A stretch of DNA of 13,588 nucleotides. Origin: Gammaproteobacteria bacterium. GTDB taxonomy: Bacteria > Gemmatimonadota > Gemmatimonadetes > Longimicrobiales > Gaopeijiaceae. Under the pieces are notes generated by a model. It was not told the DNA's origin and did not search any database. It saw only the letters and a list, made by a program, of their open reading frames with translations. The stretch is from assembly GCA_024638345.1 (NCBI GenBank), contig JAHEKL010000047.1:1-13588 (forward strand). The letters are read 5' to 3'. A program made the translations under genes and the position numbers. Below, one piece after another: positions 6,639-13,588 of the stretch; the stretch's first letter is position 1; each line of letters starts with the position of its first letter.

Positions 6639-8013
6639 CTGAGGTCGTCCCCTCCGACTCGACCAGCGCGGAAACCGCAAGGTCGATCGGGGACTGCTCG
6701 ACGGCCTCCTCCGTTGGATCCTCGAGAACCGTCAGCTCGTCGATGATCCCCATCAGCCTAGGGACCGCGGCTTCTGGAAACTCTTCGATATTGCGGAAAT
6801 CCTCCGCTTCAAGGTCGATGATCTCCAGAAACGTACTATATCCGGCCTTTTCCAGGGCCGCTAGAGCCTCGATTCCGACGTCCAGCTCGGTGAGCGGGAA
6901 GTCAGCCGTCTCCAACGCGTCCTGATCGCGCGCGCCCCCGAAGAGAGCCGCGTCGGCCCCCCTCTCGAGCCACTCACGCGACCCGTATAGATCGATCTGC
7001 CAGCCGATCAGCTGGGACGCGAGCCGAACGTTCTGGCCATTTCGGCCGATCGCGAGGGACAGCTGATCCTCGTCCACGATGGCTGTGATCACCTGCCTCT
7101 CCGAGTCGGAAATCACTTTCGACACGCGGGCGGGTGCCAGGGCGCGACGCGCGAAAACCTCCGGGTCGGGATGCCATGGAACGATGTCGATCCGCTCCCC
7201 TCCCAGCTCGGACACGACCGCCTGGACCCGGGAGCCCTTCAAGCCGACGCAGGCGCCGACCGGGTCGATCGAGTCGTCCCGGGACCAGACCGCGATCTTG
7301 GTTCGTCCTCCCACCTCCCGAGCTCTCTTCTTGATCTCGACGATACCCTGATAGATCTCGGGAACCTCCAGCTTGAAGAGTGCCTCCACGAACAGGGGAT
7401 CGGCTCTCGAAAGAATCAAGCGCGGCCCTTTGGGCGTCTCCTCCACCTTCTTAAGCACCGCACGGATGGGGTCGCCCTGACGAAAACGCTCTCTGGGATT
7501 CTGGTCCTTCCAGGGGATGATCGCTTCCGCGTCGCGAGCTCGATTCATCATGACCACGATCTTCCCGCGTTCTATCTGCTGCACCTCTCCCGAGAGCAAC
7601 TCGCCGACTCGGTGGGCGAACTCTTCTCTGATACGTTCGCGCTCACCCTCACGGACGCGCTGGACGATTCTTTGCTTCGTGGCCATCACGGCGTTGCGGC
7701 CGAACTCGGTGAAATCGACCGGGATCTCCATCACGTCACCGACCTCGAAAGTCGGATCGTCCCACCGCGCTTTCTCGAGCGACACCTCGGCGGAGGGATC
7801 CTCGACCTCCTCGACGACCCGCTTCAGAACCACCATCTCTATCTCGCCGCTCAGGTCGTCGATGGCGATTTCGGCACGCACGTTCGGACCGAAGATCCGG
7901 GCGAGACCTGCCAAGATTCCGTCCTTGACCAGATCGTCCATCTCGTCAGCCGAGAGACTCTTCGTAGCGGCCATGTCGCGAATCGCAGCCACGATCTGTC
8001 CGGCGTTTGCCAT
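6595..8013 (-). CDS. nusA: Transcription termination/antitermination factor NusA
   Basis: RNA polymerase-associated factor that promotes pausing, modulates intrinsic termination and serves antitermination. The 472-aa product has the N-terminal polymerase-binding domain (about 1-125), an S1 domain (about 136-202; GELLSGEVQQIERGKIVV), KH1 with GACVGLKGSRV (about 253-263) and KH2 with LAIGRNGQNVRLA (about 320-332). A helix-hairpin-like region LTELDVGIEALAALEKAGYS follows, then a Glu/Gly-rich tail. ATG at 8013 has GAGAGGA 5 nt upstream and matches the family start; an ATG 81 nt further upstream has no family support. It lies 100 nt downstream of rimP with two strong hairpins between. The tail overlaps the ylxQ-like gene by 44 nt. 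Confidence 0.96.
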   Translation of the reverse strand: MANAGQIVAAIRDMAATKSLSADEMDDLVKDGILAGLARIFGPNVRAEIAIDDLSGEIEMVVLKRVVEEVEDPSAEVSLEKARWDDPTFEVGDVMEIPVDFTEFGRNAVMATKQRIVQRVREGERERIREEFAHRVGELLSGEVQQIERGKIVVMMNRARDAEAIIPWKDQNPRERFRQGDPIRAVLKKVEETPKGPRLILSRADPLFVEALFKLEVPEIYQGIVEIKKRAREVGGRTKIAVWSRDDSIDPVGACVGLKGSRVQAVVSELGGERIDIVPWHPDPEVFARRALAPARVSKVISDSERQVITAIVDEDQLSLAIGRNGQNVRLASQLIGWQIDLYGSREWLERGADAALFGGARDQDALETADFPLTELDVGIEALAALEKAGYSTFLEIIDLEAEDFRNIEEFPEAAVPRLMGIIDELTVLEDPTEEAVEQSPIDLAVSALVESEGTTSDEERGGEGGEPEGV

Positions 8014-8043
8014 GTCTGTCCTCTCTCGAGACCGGGTTGCTGA

Positions 8044-8063
8044 GGCTCCGCTTTGCCGGAGCC
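8044..8063 (-). promoter_or_regulatory. Hairpin upstream of nusA
   Basis: Perfect 7-bp stem GGCTCCG/CGGAGCC with a 6-nt GCAAAG loop, ending 30 nt before the nusA start codon. No U-tract follows, so it is not a typical intrinsic terminator. It may affect nusA translation, RNA processing or mRNA stability; function is inferred from position only. Confidence 0.5.
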
Positions 8064-8087
8064 GCCTCGAAGCTATTCGGTGGACCG

Positions 8088-8110
8088 GAGCCACGAGCAG
8101 TCCGTGGCTC
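8088..8110 (-). promoter_or_regulatory. Hairpin immediately after the rimP stop
   Basis: Perfect 8-bp stem GAGCCACG/CGTGGCTC with a 7-nt GACTGCT loop, beginning 3 nt after the rimP stop codon. It lacks a T-run (the following bases are CGGTCCACCG), so it is more likely a processing or stabilising element, or a Rho-independent-like remnant, than an efficient terminator. It forms a tandem pair with the hairpin at 8044-8063. Confidence 0.5.
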
Positions 8111-8113
8111 GGC

Positions 8114-8614
8114 TCAGCTCTCGTCCTTCCAGTGAAATACCAACTTCGCCCTATCGATGTCCCCTCTAGGCATCAGGATCCGTGACTCGTCCCCGGTTCT
8201 GATGACCACGGAGTAGCTTTCATCGTCACCCTCGACACCCTCCAGGACACCATGGATCCGCCCTACCTCTTTGCCGGTCCCACGCTGGGTCGGTCTGACC
8301 TCGATCTCGCTTCCGGCGAACCGAACGAAGTCCCTCCGCCGCGAGAGCGGTCGCTCCACCCCTGGAGACGATACCTCCAGCACGTACTTCTCCGGGACTT
8401 CTGCGTGCTCGTCCAGCCACTCCTCGAGGGCCCGGCTGGCACGCGCGCAGTCCTTTACCGTGACCCCGTGTCCCGGAGTCGAGTCCGGGAAGTCCACTCG
8501 AACACGGAGGACCGGCTTTCTGCGCGAGCCTCCCCACTCGAGCTGCACGACCTCCATCCCGAGAGCCTCGATTCGCGAGCTCACACCCGCCTCGATTCCT
8601 GGAATCGACTTCAC
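8114..8614 (-). CDS. rimP: Ribosome maturation factor RimP
   Basis: 30S assembly factor. The 166-aa product fits the usual 150-170 aa. The N-terminal domain has the strand pattern GMEVVQLEWGGSRRKPVLRV (about 19-38), then VTVKDCARASRALEEWLDEH (about 51-70) and the family hallmark YVLEVSSPGVERPLSRRRDF (about 77-96). An Sm-like C-terminal barrel follows with VGRIHGVLEGVEGDDES and a final DRAKLVFHW strand. The start is GTG at 8614, supported by GGGAGG 8 nt upstream. It is the first gene of the nusA-infB operon; its leader contains a promoter followed by two terminators, so its expression probably depends on read-through. The rimP-nusA pairing is near universal in bacteria. Confidence 0.95.
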   Translation of the reverse strand: MKSIPGIEAGVSSRIEALGMEVVQLEWGGSRRKPVLRVRVDFPDSTPGHGVTVKDCARASRALEEWLDEHAEVPEKYVLEVSSPGVERPLSRRRDFVRFAGSEIEVRPTQRGTGKEVGRIHGVLEGVEGDDESYSVVIRTGDESRILMPRGDIDRAKLVFHWKDES

Positions 8615-8652
8615 CGCGGCGGCCTCCCGTCGATTCAGGCAGCTACTCGACG

Positions 8653-8691
8653 ACTCCGGCTACGAGCCCGAGCCACTTCGGGCGGCGGAGT
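8653..8691 (-). promoter_or_regulatory. Compound stem-loop in the rimP leader
   Basis: Directly after the T-run of the second terminator, ACTCCG (8691-8686) can pair with CGGAGT (8658-8653). This encloses a perfect 6-bp hairpin GCCCGA/TCGGGC (8683-8666, 6-nt loop). The structure ends 38 nt before the rimP GTG. It could protect the 5' end of read-through or processed rimP mRNA; no known riboswitch class is recognised. Confidence 0.4.
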
Positions 8692-8722
8692 AAAAAAAAG
8701 CGGGGGAAAACCACTCCCCCAC
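8692..8722 (-). terminator. Intrinsic terminator T2 in the rimP leader
   Basis: Textbook Rho-independent terminator on the minus strand: 8-bp stem GTGGGGGA/TCCCCCGC (one T-G wobble, otherwise Watson-Crick), 7-nt loop GTGGTTT, followed directly by eight T residues. It does not work on the plus strand, where no T-run follows. It ends 77 nt before the rimP start codon. Confidence 0.88.
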
Positions 8723-8726
8723 TCAC

Positions 8727-8750
8727 AAAAAACGCTGCCCTTTCAGCAGC
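8727..8750 (-). terminator. Intrinsic terminator T1 in the rimP leader
   Basis: Stem GCTGCT/GGCAGC (5 Watson-Crick pairs plus an inner T-G), loop GAAAG, followed by G and six T residues on the minus strand. It precedes T2 by only 4 nt, so the two form a tandem. T1 lies just downstream of the predicted promoter at 8766-8794, and also downstream of murA, so it may terminate murA transcripts as well. Confidence 0.75.
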
Positions 8751-8765
8751 TCTCGCTCGCGATGA

Positions 8766-8794
8766 ATCATACGTCATGCTGCACGCCGCTTCAA
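8766..8794 (-). promoter_or_regulatory. Predicted sigma70-type promoter for the rimP-nusA-infB operon
   Basis: On the minus strand, -35 TTGAAG (8794-8789), exactly 17 nt spacing, and -10 TATGAT (8771-8766), which differs from TATAAT at one position. The predicted start is near 8758-8760, only about 9 nt before the T1 hairpin. No better promoter is visible between T2 and the rimP start. Operator sites are not evident. Housekeeping sigma consensus is assumed for this organism. Confidence 0.6.
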
Positions 8795-8813
8795 GCCCCT
8801 GCTCCGCGGGGGC
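8795..8813 (-). promoter_or_regulatory. GC-rich hairpin after murA
   Basis: Seven-bp stem with GCCCC/GGGGC plus two inner pairs (C-G and a G-T wobble) and a 5-nt loop, 18 nt after the murA stop and directly abutting the -35 of the predicted rimP promoter. There is no T-run, so it may stabilise the murA 3' end until T1/T2 terminate it. Confidence 0.4.
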
Positions 8814-8831
8814 CAGGTCGATCCTCTCAGA

Positions 8832-10112
8832 TCAATCCTCTCGTATGATCCGCGCCCCGAGGGCCGCAAGCCTCTGGTCGATCCGTTCGTACCCCCGCTC
8901 GATCTGCCCGATGTTCTGAATCCGACTCGTTCCCTTCGCAGCCAGCGCCGCGAGGAGCAACGCCATACCTGCACGGATGTCCGGACTCTCCAGAGGTTGC
9001 CCCCTTAGCGGCGAGGGGCCGACGACGACGGCCCGATGGGGGTCACAAAGGATGATCTGGGCGCCCATCGAGACGAGCTTGTCGGTGAAGAACATCCTCG
9101 ACTCGAACATCTTCTCGTGGACGAGGACCGTGCCCGAGCACTGTGTCGCGGTGACGAGGGCGATCGATGTGAGGTCGGGTGGAAACCCGGGCCACGGGCC
9201 GTCGTCGATCTTCGCGATATGTCCGAAGGCGTCTCGACGTATCTCCCGATCGCGGTCTCCGTGAACGATGAGGTCTCTGCCTCGGATCTCACACTGGACA
9301 CCCAGCTTCTGGAACCCTAGCAGCGTCGAGTCGAGGTGACCCACCGGGGCATCCTCGATGCGTAGGACACTTCTCGTGGCGGCCGCGAGCCCGACGAACG
9401 AGCCGACCTCGATGTGGTCCGACTCGAGTCGGTAGTGAGCACCAGTCAGCGCTTCCACGCCATCGACCTCCAGGATATGAGTCCCGATGCCGGAGATCTT
9501 GGCCCCCATCGTCTGGAGCAAACCGCATAGGTTCTGAACGTGAGGCTCGGCGGCAGCGTTTCGAAGCTTCGTACGCCCCCGGGCCCGCACCGCAGCCATG
9601 ATCGCGTTCTCCGTGGCGGTGACCGATGGCTCGTCGAGGAAGATGTCCGCACCCGTGAGAGCGTCTGCGCTGATCTCCAGTCGGCTCCCTTCCACCACGA
9701 TCTTCGCGCCGAGTCCTCTGAGCGCGAGAAAGTGCGTATCCAGCCGGCGACGTCCGATCACGTCGCCCCCTGGGGGCGGGATGTCGACCTTCCCGTTGCG
9801 CGCCAGGAGCGGTCCGGCAAGCAGGATCGAGGCTCGGATTCTTCCCGACAGATCTGGATCCGGACTCATCCCCTTTACGTCTTGGGCCCGGATGCGGAGC
9901 GTCCTGGGTTCGATCCAGTCCGCCTCCGCCCCGAGCGACCGGATGATCTCGATCAGGGTTTCCACGTCCCGAATTCGAGGAACGTTTTCCAGCGTGACCG
10001 GATCCGACGTCAGAAGTGTGGCAGCGATACAGGGAAGTGCGGCGTTCTTGTTTCCCATGGGTCGGATCGACCCGGACAGCGGGTGGCCTCCGTCGACCAG
10101 GAATGAGGGCAT
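8832..10112 (-). CDS. murA: UDP-N-acetylglucosamine 1-carboxyvinyltransferase (MurA), Asp-type active site
   Basis: Catalyses the first committed step of peptidoglycan synthesis, transferring enolpyruvate from PEP to UDP-GlcNAc. The 426-aa product has the EPSP-synthase-like two-domain fold: NKNAALP with Lys22 (equivalent to E. coli Lys22), the mobile loop PPPGGDVIGRRRLDTHFLAL, WPGFPPDLTS with the general-base Asp313, and SPDIRAGMAL with Arg380, ending ERGYERIDQRLAALGARI. The catalytic-loop Cys115 of E. coli is Asp117 here (codon 9764-9762), the substitution associated with natural fosfomycin insensitivity. ATG at 10112 aligns with the family start. An ATG at 10175 adds 21 unrelated residues and lies in the loop of a hairpin. 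It is divergent from the 10231 gene and upstream of the rimP leader. Confidence 0.95.
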   Translation of the reverse strand: MPSFLVDGGHPLSGSIRPMGNKNAALPCIAATLLTSDPVTLENVPRIRDVETLIEIIRSLGAEADWIEPRTLRIRAQDVKGMSPDPDLSGRIRASILLAGPLLARNGKVDIPPPGGDVIGRRRLDTHFLALRGLGAKIVVEGSRLEISADALTGADIFLDEPSVTATENAIMAAVRARGRTKLRNAAAEPHVQNLCGLLQTMGAKISGIGTHILEVDGVEALTGAHYRLESDHIEVGSFVGLAAATRSVLRIEDAPVGHLDSTLLGFQKLGVQCEIRGRDLIVHGDRDREIRRDAFGHIAKIDDGPWPGFPPDLTSIALVTATQCSGTVLVHEKMFESRMFFTDKLVSMGAQIILCDPHRAVVVGPSPLRGQPLESPDIRAGMALLLAALAAKGTSRIQNIGQIERGYERIDQRLAALGARIIRED

Positions 10113-10230
10113 CGTCGAATCCGAAGGATGGTTTTCGGGGCGATCAACGTCCGAGTGTGCGCTCGCCGCGCTCATCGCTCGGCGAGTGAGGATTGGAACG
10201 TTTTCGATCTTGATCGATACTCATGGAACC
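10113..10230. promoter_or_regulatory. Divergent control region between murA and the DUF948-like gene
   Basis: For the plus-strand gene a fair promoter is visible: -35 TTGGAA (10193-10198), 17 nt, -10 GATACT (10216-10221). The expected start near 10227-10228 would leave almost no leader before the ATG at 10231. CGATCTTGATCG (10205-10216), between the two boxes, is a perfect palindrome, as is TCATGGAACCATGA (10221-10234) over the start codon; both are operator-like. On the murA side, CTCGCCG/CGGCGAG (10186-10162) can form a leader hairpin. No convincing minus-strand promoter was found. Confidence 0.4.
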
Positions 10231-10857
10231 ATGATAACCCTAGTGGCTCTCCAGGGCGCGACGGCCCAGGACACAGTGGTGTCGATCGCTGCGCGCGACG
10301 GCTACGACTTGGTGCAGGTGATCGCTGCGGCGTCGGTTGCGGCGATGGCCCTCGCGGTCCTGCTGTTCATCGCCTACACGCTCTTCCAGCTCGGCCGCTT
10401 CGGCCGATCTTTGTCCAGAGCGACCCGGAGGATCTCGGCGGACCCCGGGGTCGAAGCGATGCGGCGGACTGCGGACAACGTGGAAGCGATCTCGCGAACC
10501 CTGAATGCCGAGGTCGCCAAGCTGTCCGGCTCCATCTCGCAGCTCTCGGACCGGCTCACGCAGGCCTCCGATCGGATGGAAGAACGGATCGAGGAGTTCA
10601 ACGCGTTCATGGAGGTCGTGCAGGATGAGGCAGAGGGTGTGTTCGTAGACGGCGCGGCAACGGCTAGGGGCGTTCGGGCTGGGCTGGGAGATTTGGGAGG
10701 CCGCGCATCGAGCCGCAGGCGGCGCCCCGCGCGATCGGACGGGACCCGAGCGCCGAAGCACCCGCAGCGGCCGAGCCTATTGGTGGAAGAGGGCGACGAC
10801 GACGAAATCGAGACCGAGGGACTAGGACCGTCCAGTGGAACAGAAAGCGGACGATAG
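10231..10857 (+). CDS. DUF948-like membrane protein with coiled coil
   Basis: Function unknown. The 208-aa product has a short N-terminus, one strong membrane segment at about 24-48 (DLVQVIAAASVAAMALAVLL and on to FIAYTLF), and then a long amphipathic helical region (about 55-130) with repeated alanine/serine/leucine heptads, including VEAISRTLNAEVAKLSGSIS. Last comes a basic, then acidic, low-complexity tail. One N-terminal anchor followed by a coiled coil is the architecture of DUF948 proteins, often paired with YtxH-like proteins as here; the match is by pattern, not by alignment. ATG at 10231 is chosen because it starts just before the membrane segment; the ribosome-binding site (GGAA) is weak. 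It overlaps the next gene by 23 nt. Confidence 0.75.
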   Translation: MITLVALQGATAQDTVVSIAARDGYDLVQVIAAASVAAMALAVLLFIAYTLFQLGRFGRSLSRATRRISADPGVEAMRRTADNVEAISRTLNAEVAKLSGSISQLSDRLTQASDRMEERIEEFNAFMEVVQDEAEGVFVDGAATARGVRAGLGDLGGRASSRRRRPARSDGTRAPKHPQRPSLLVEEGDDDEIETEGLGPSSGTESGR

Positions 10858-11068
10858 AGGGGCGAAGAGGAGGCCGCCGGAACGGGACACCCTCGAGTTT
10901 CTCGCGGGCGTTCTTCTGGGAGCGGTCCTGGGCGCAGCCATGGGGCTGGCGGCCCTTCCCCCGGGCGCCCGAGGAGGGCTCAGTGGACGTGGCATCGTCA
11001 CGAGGAGATCTCACCGGTCTCCGTGTAGGCCTCGCCAGGCCGGAATCTTGAGTCGGCTGGCCCGGTGA
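10835..11068 (+). CDS. Small YtxH-like glycine-zipper membrane protein
   Basis: 77-aa product. After a charged N-terminus rich in Lys, Arg, Asp and Glu (1-18) comes a single glycine-zipper membrane helix, DTLEFLAGVLLGAVLGAAMG (about 18-37), with GxxxG spacing as in YtxH proteins. A short Gly/Pro turn and a very basic tail (9 Arg in the last 26 residues) follow. YtxH proteins usually continue into a longer helix after a LAPKSG-like motif; here ALPPGARGG replaces it and the protein is short. The start is GTG at 10835 with AGGA about 8 nt upstream, overlapping the DUF948-like gene by 23 nt; its TGA overlaps the next gene by 4 nt. The family call is moderate and the cellular role is unknown. Confidence 0.65.
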   Translation: MEQKADDRGAKRRPPERDTLEFLAGVLLGAVLGAAMGLAALPPGARGGLSGRGIVTRRSHRSPCRPRQAGILSRLAR

Positions 11069-12007
11069 CTCTGTTGCTACTGACCAGCTCGGGAAGGGCC
11101 GTCGGCTCTGCGCTGCTATGGTCGCTGGCCTGGTGTGTAATCGCTCCATCGGAGCTCTTCGGGTGGGGTCCGGGCACCCACATCGCCATCGGCGAGGCCG
11201 TCCTCTCGACCCTACATCTGCTTCCGCCCGCTCTTCAGGCCCTGCTTCGCAGACATCGCACCGCCTTTCTCTACGGGTCCGTCGCCGCTGACATCTCCTT
11301 CGCCAAGAAGTACGCTGCGGTGGGAAGGCACTCTCATCACTGGCATATCGGGGAGGAAATCAGGGACAGCGCAGACTCGGAACGCCTAGCGGCGGTTGCC
11401 CTCGGATATCTTTCTCACCTCGCCGCCGATACCGTCGCCCACAACCTCTACGTTCCGCGGCAGCTGCTGGTTACGAGGACGACCCACGCGGTGGGGCACA
11501 CGTATTGGGAGCACCGGATGGACGTCCATCTCGGAAAACGCTTCGGAAGCATTGCGAGAGAGGTGGTTCTGCTTCATGACCACGCAGATGCCGACGACCT
11601 GTTCGACCAGGTCTTGTCCAGGACCCTCTTCTCCTTCCGCACGAATCGGCGGATCTTCCGCGGAATGATCGCCTTTCAGGATCACGACCGCTGGCAGCAG
11701 GTCTTCGACGAGATCCTTCGGCGATCGAGGTTCGACCTCCCTGTGCCCACTCGGGACCGCTACATGAGGCTCTCCTACGAATACGTGATGGAGTACCTCT
11801 CGAATCCGGAACAGTCGCGGGCGGCCTCCCTCGATCCCATCGGGGACGTGAACCTGAAGCTGGCGCGCCCGGTCCGCCGCGAAGCACTCTCGGCAGCCAC
11901 GAATGACCGACCAGAGCTGATCGCGGAAATGCGGGATCAGTTCTTTCCTCTTCCGAAAGACCCGCTGGTGTTCGTTCCACAAGCGAACGGAGTAGATCTG
12001 CCTGGGC

Positions 12008-13479
<1,472 letters not shown>

Positions 13480-13483
<4 letters not shown>

Positions 13484-13588
13484 GGCCGTTCGGACCTTTC
13501 GGCCCCTGCCGCTTCGGGAGGATCCAGTGTGATCGCGGCAACCTCGCCCGCCGAGAGCGCTTCCAGACCGCTCGCAGCGCGGATCATT
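13480..13588 (-). CDS. Unrecognised CDS, C-terminal fragment
   Basis: An open frame enters from the right edge and ends at TGA 13482-13480, overlapping the gatB start as ATGA. The 35 visible residues read MIRAASGLEALSAGEV, then AAITLDPPEAAGAERSERP. The composition (Ala/Glu-rich with a polar, probably flexible end) and the 4-nt overlap argue for a real gene. I could not match it to the GatA C-terminus, which would be the obvious neighbour, nor to GatC. The first visible ATG (13587) might also be its own start, but such a 35-aa gene is less likely than a truncated longer one. Confidence 0.5.

Noticed and set aside
8692..8750. Small RNA or tRNA gene in the murA-rimP spacer
   Set aside because: No cloverleaf or known small-RNA signature; the two hairpins are fully explained as intrinsic terminators, though a short terminated leader RNA could still accumulate.
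10113..10175. MurA start at the upstream ATG (21 extra residues)
   Set aside because: No ribosome-binding site, residues unlike MurA, and the ATG lies in the loop of a 7-bp inverted repeat; the ATG at 10112 aligns with known MurA starts.
9598..10230. Upstream extension of the DUF948-like frame through murA
   Set aside because: The frame is open but runs antisense to conserved murA sequence; the membrane segment and promoter place the start at 10231.

Overview
This is an ordinary but gene-dense stretch of a high-GC bacterial chromosome. It is dominated by a conserved transcription/translation operon on the minus strand. GatB (tRNA-dependent amidation of Gln/Asn), a YlxQ/L7Ae protein and a DUF503 protein next to infB point away from gamma-proteobacteria. 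An Asp-type MurA and a DUF948/YtxH/zinc-phospholipase trio add to a picture that could fit Gemmatimonadota or a neighbouring phylum. That placement is inference from gene content only.

Layout, in minus-strand transcription order. At the right edge, the tail of an unrecognised gene (13588-13480) overlaps gatB (13483-12008). murA (10112-8832) follows after a plus-strand insert. Next come a 217-nt leader and the operon rimP (8614-8114), nusA (8013-6595), ylxQ-like (6638-6231), infB (6244-3542), DUF503 (3540-3256), rbfA (3203-2775), truB (2778-1882), ribF (1889-936), rpsO (760-488) and the start of pnp (277-1, cut by the window). Most genes from nusA to ribF overlap or abut (44, 14, 4 and 8 nt overlaps, one 1-nt gap). 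The rimP-nusA, ribF-rpsO and rpsO-pnp spacers all carry hairpins.

On the plus strand, between the divergent murA and the convergent gatB, lies a compact three-gene unit (10231-12039): a DUF948-like membrane/coiled-coil protein, a small YtxH-like glycine-zipper membrane protein, and a secreted zinc-dependent phospholipase C-like protein. The last of these overlaps gatB tail-to-tail by 32 nt.

Functionally, the minus operon makes transcription factors (NusA), initiation and ribosome-maturation factors (IF-2, RimP, RbfA, S15), a tRNA modifier (TruB), flavin-cofactor synthesis (RibF) and RNA turnover (PNPase). The most interesting regulatory signal is the rimP leader: a near-consensus sigma70-type promoter followed within about 70 nt by two tandem intrinsic terminators. 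This looks like an attenuator in front of the gene for NusA, itself a termination factor. I see no CRISPR array, mobile element, tRNA or rRNA.
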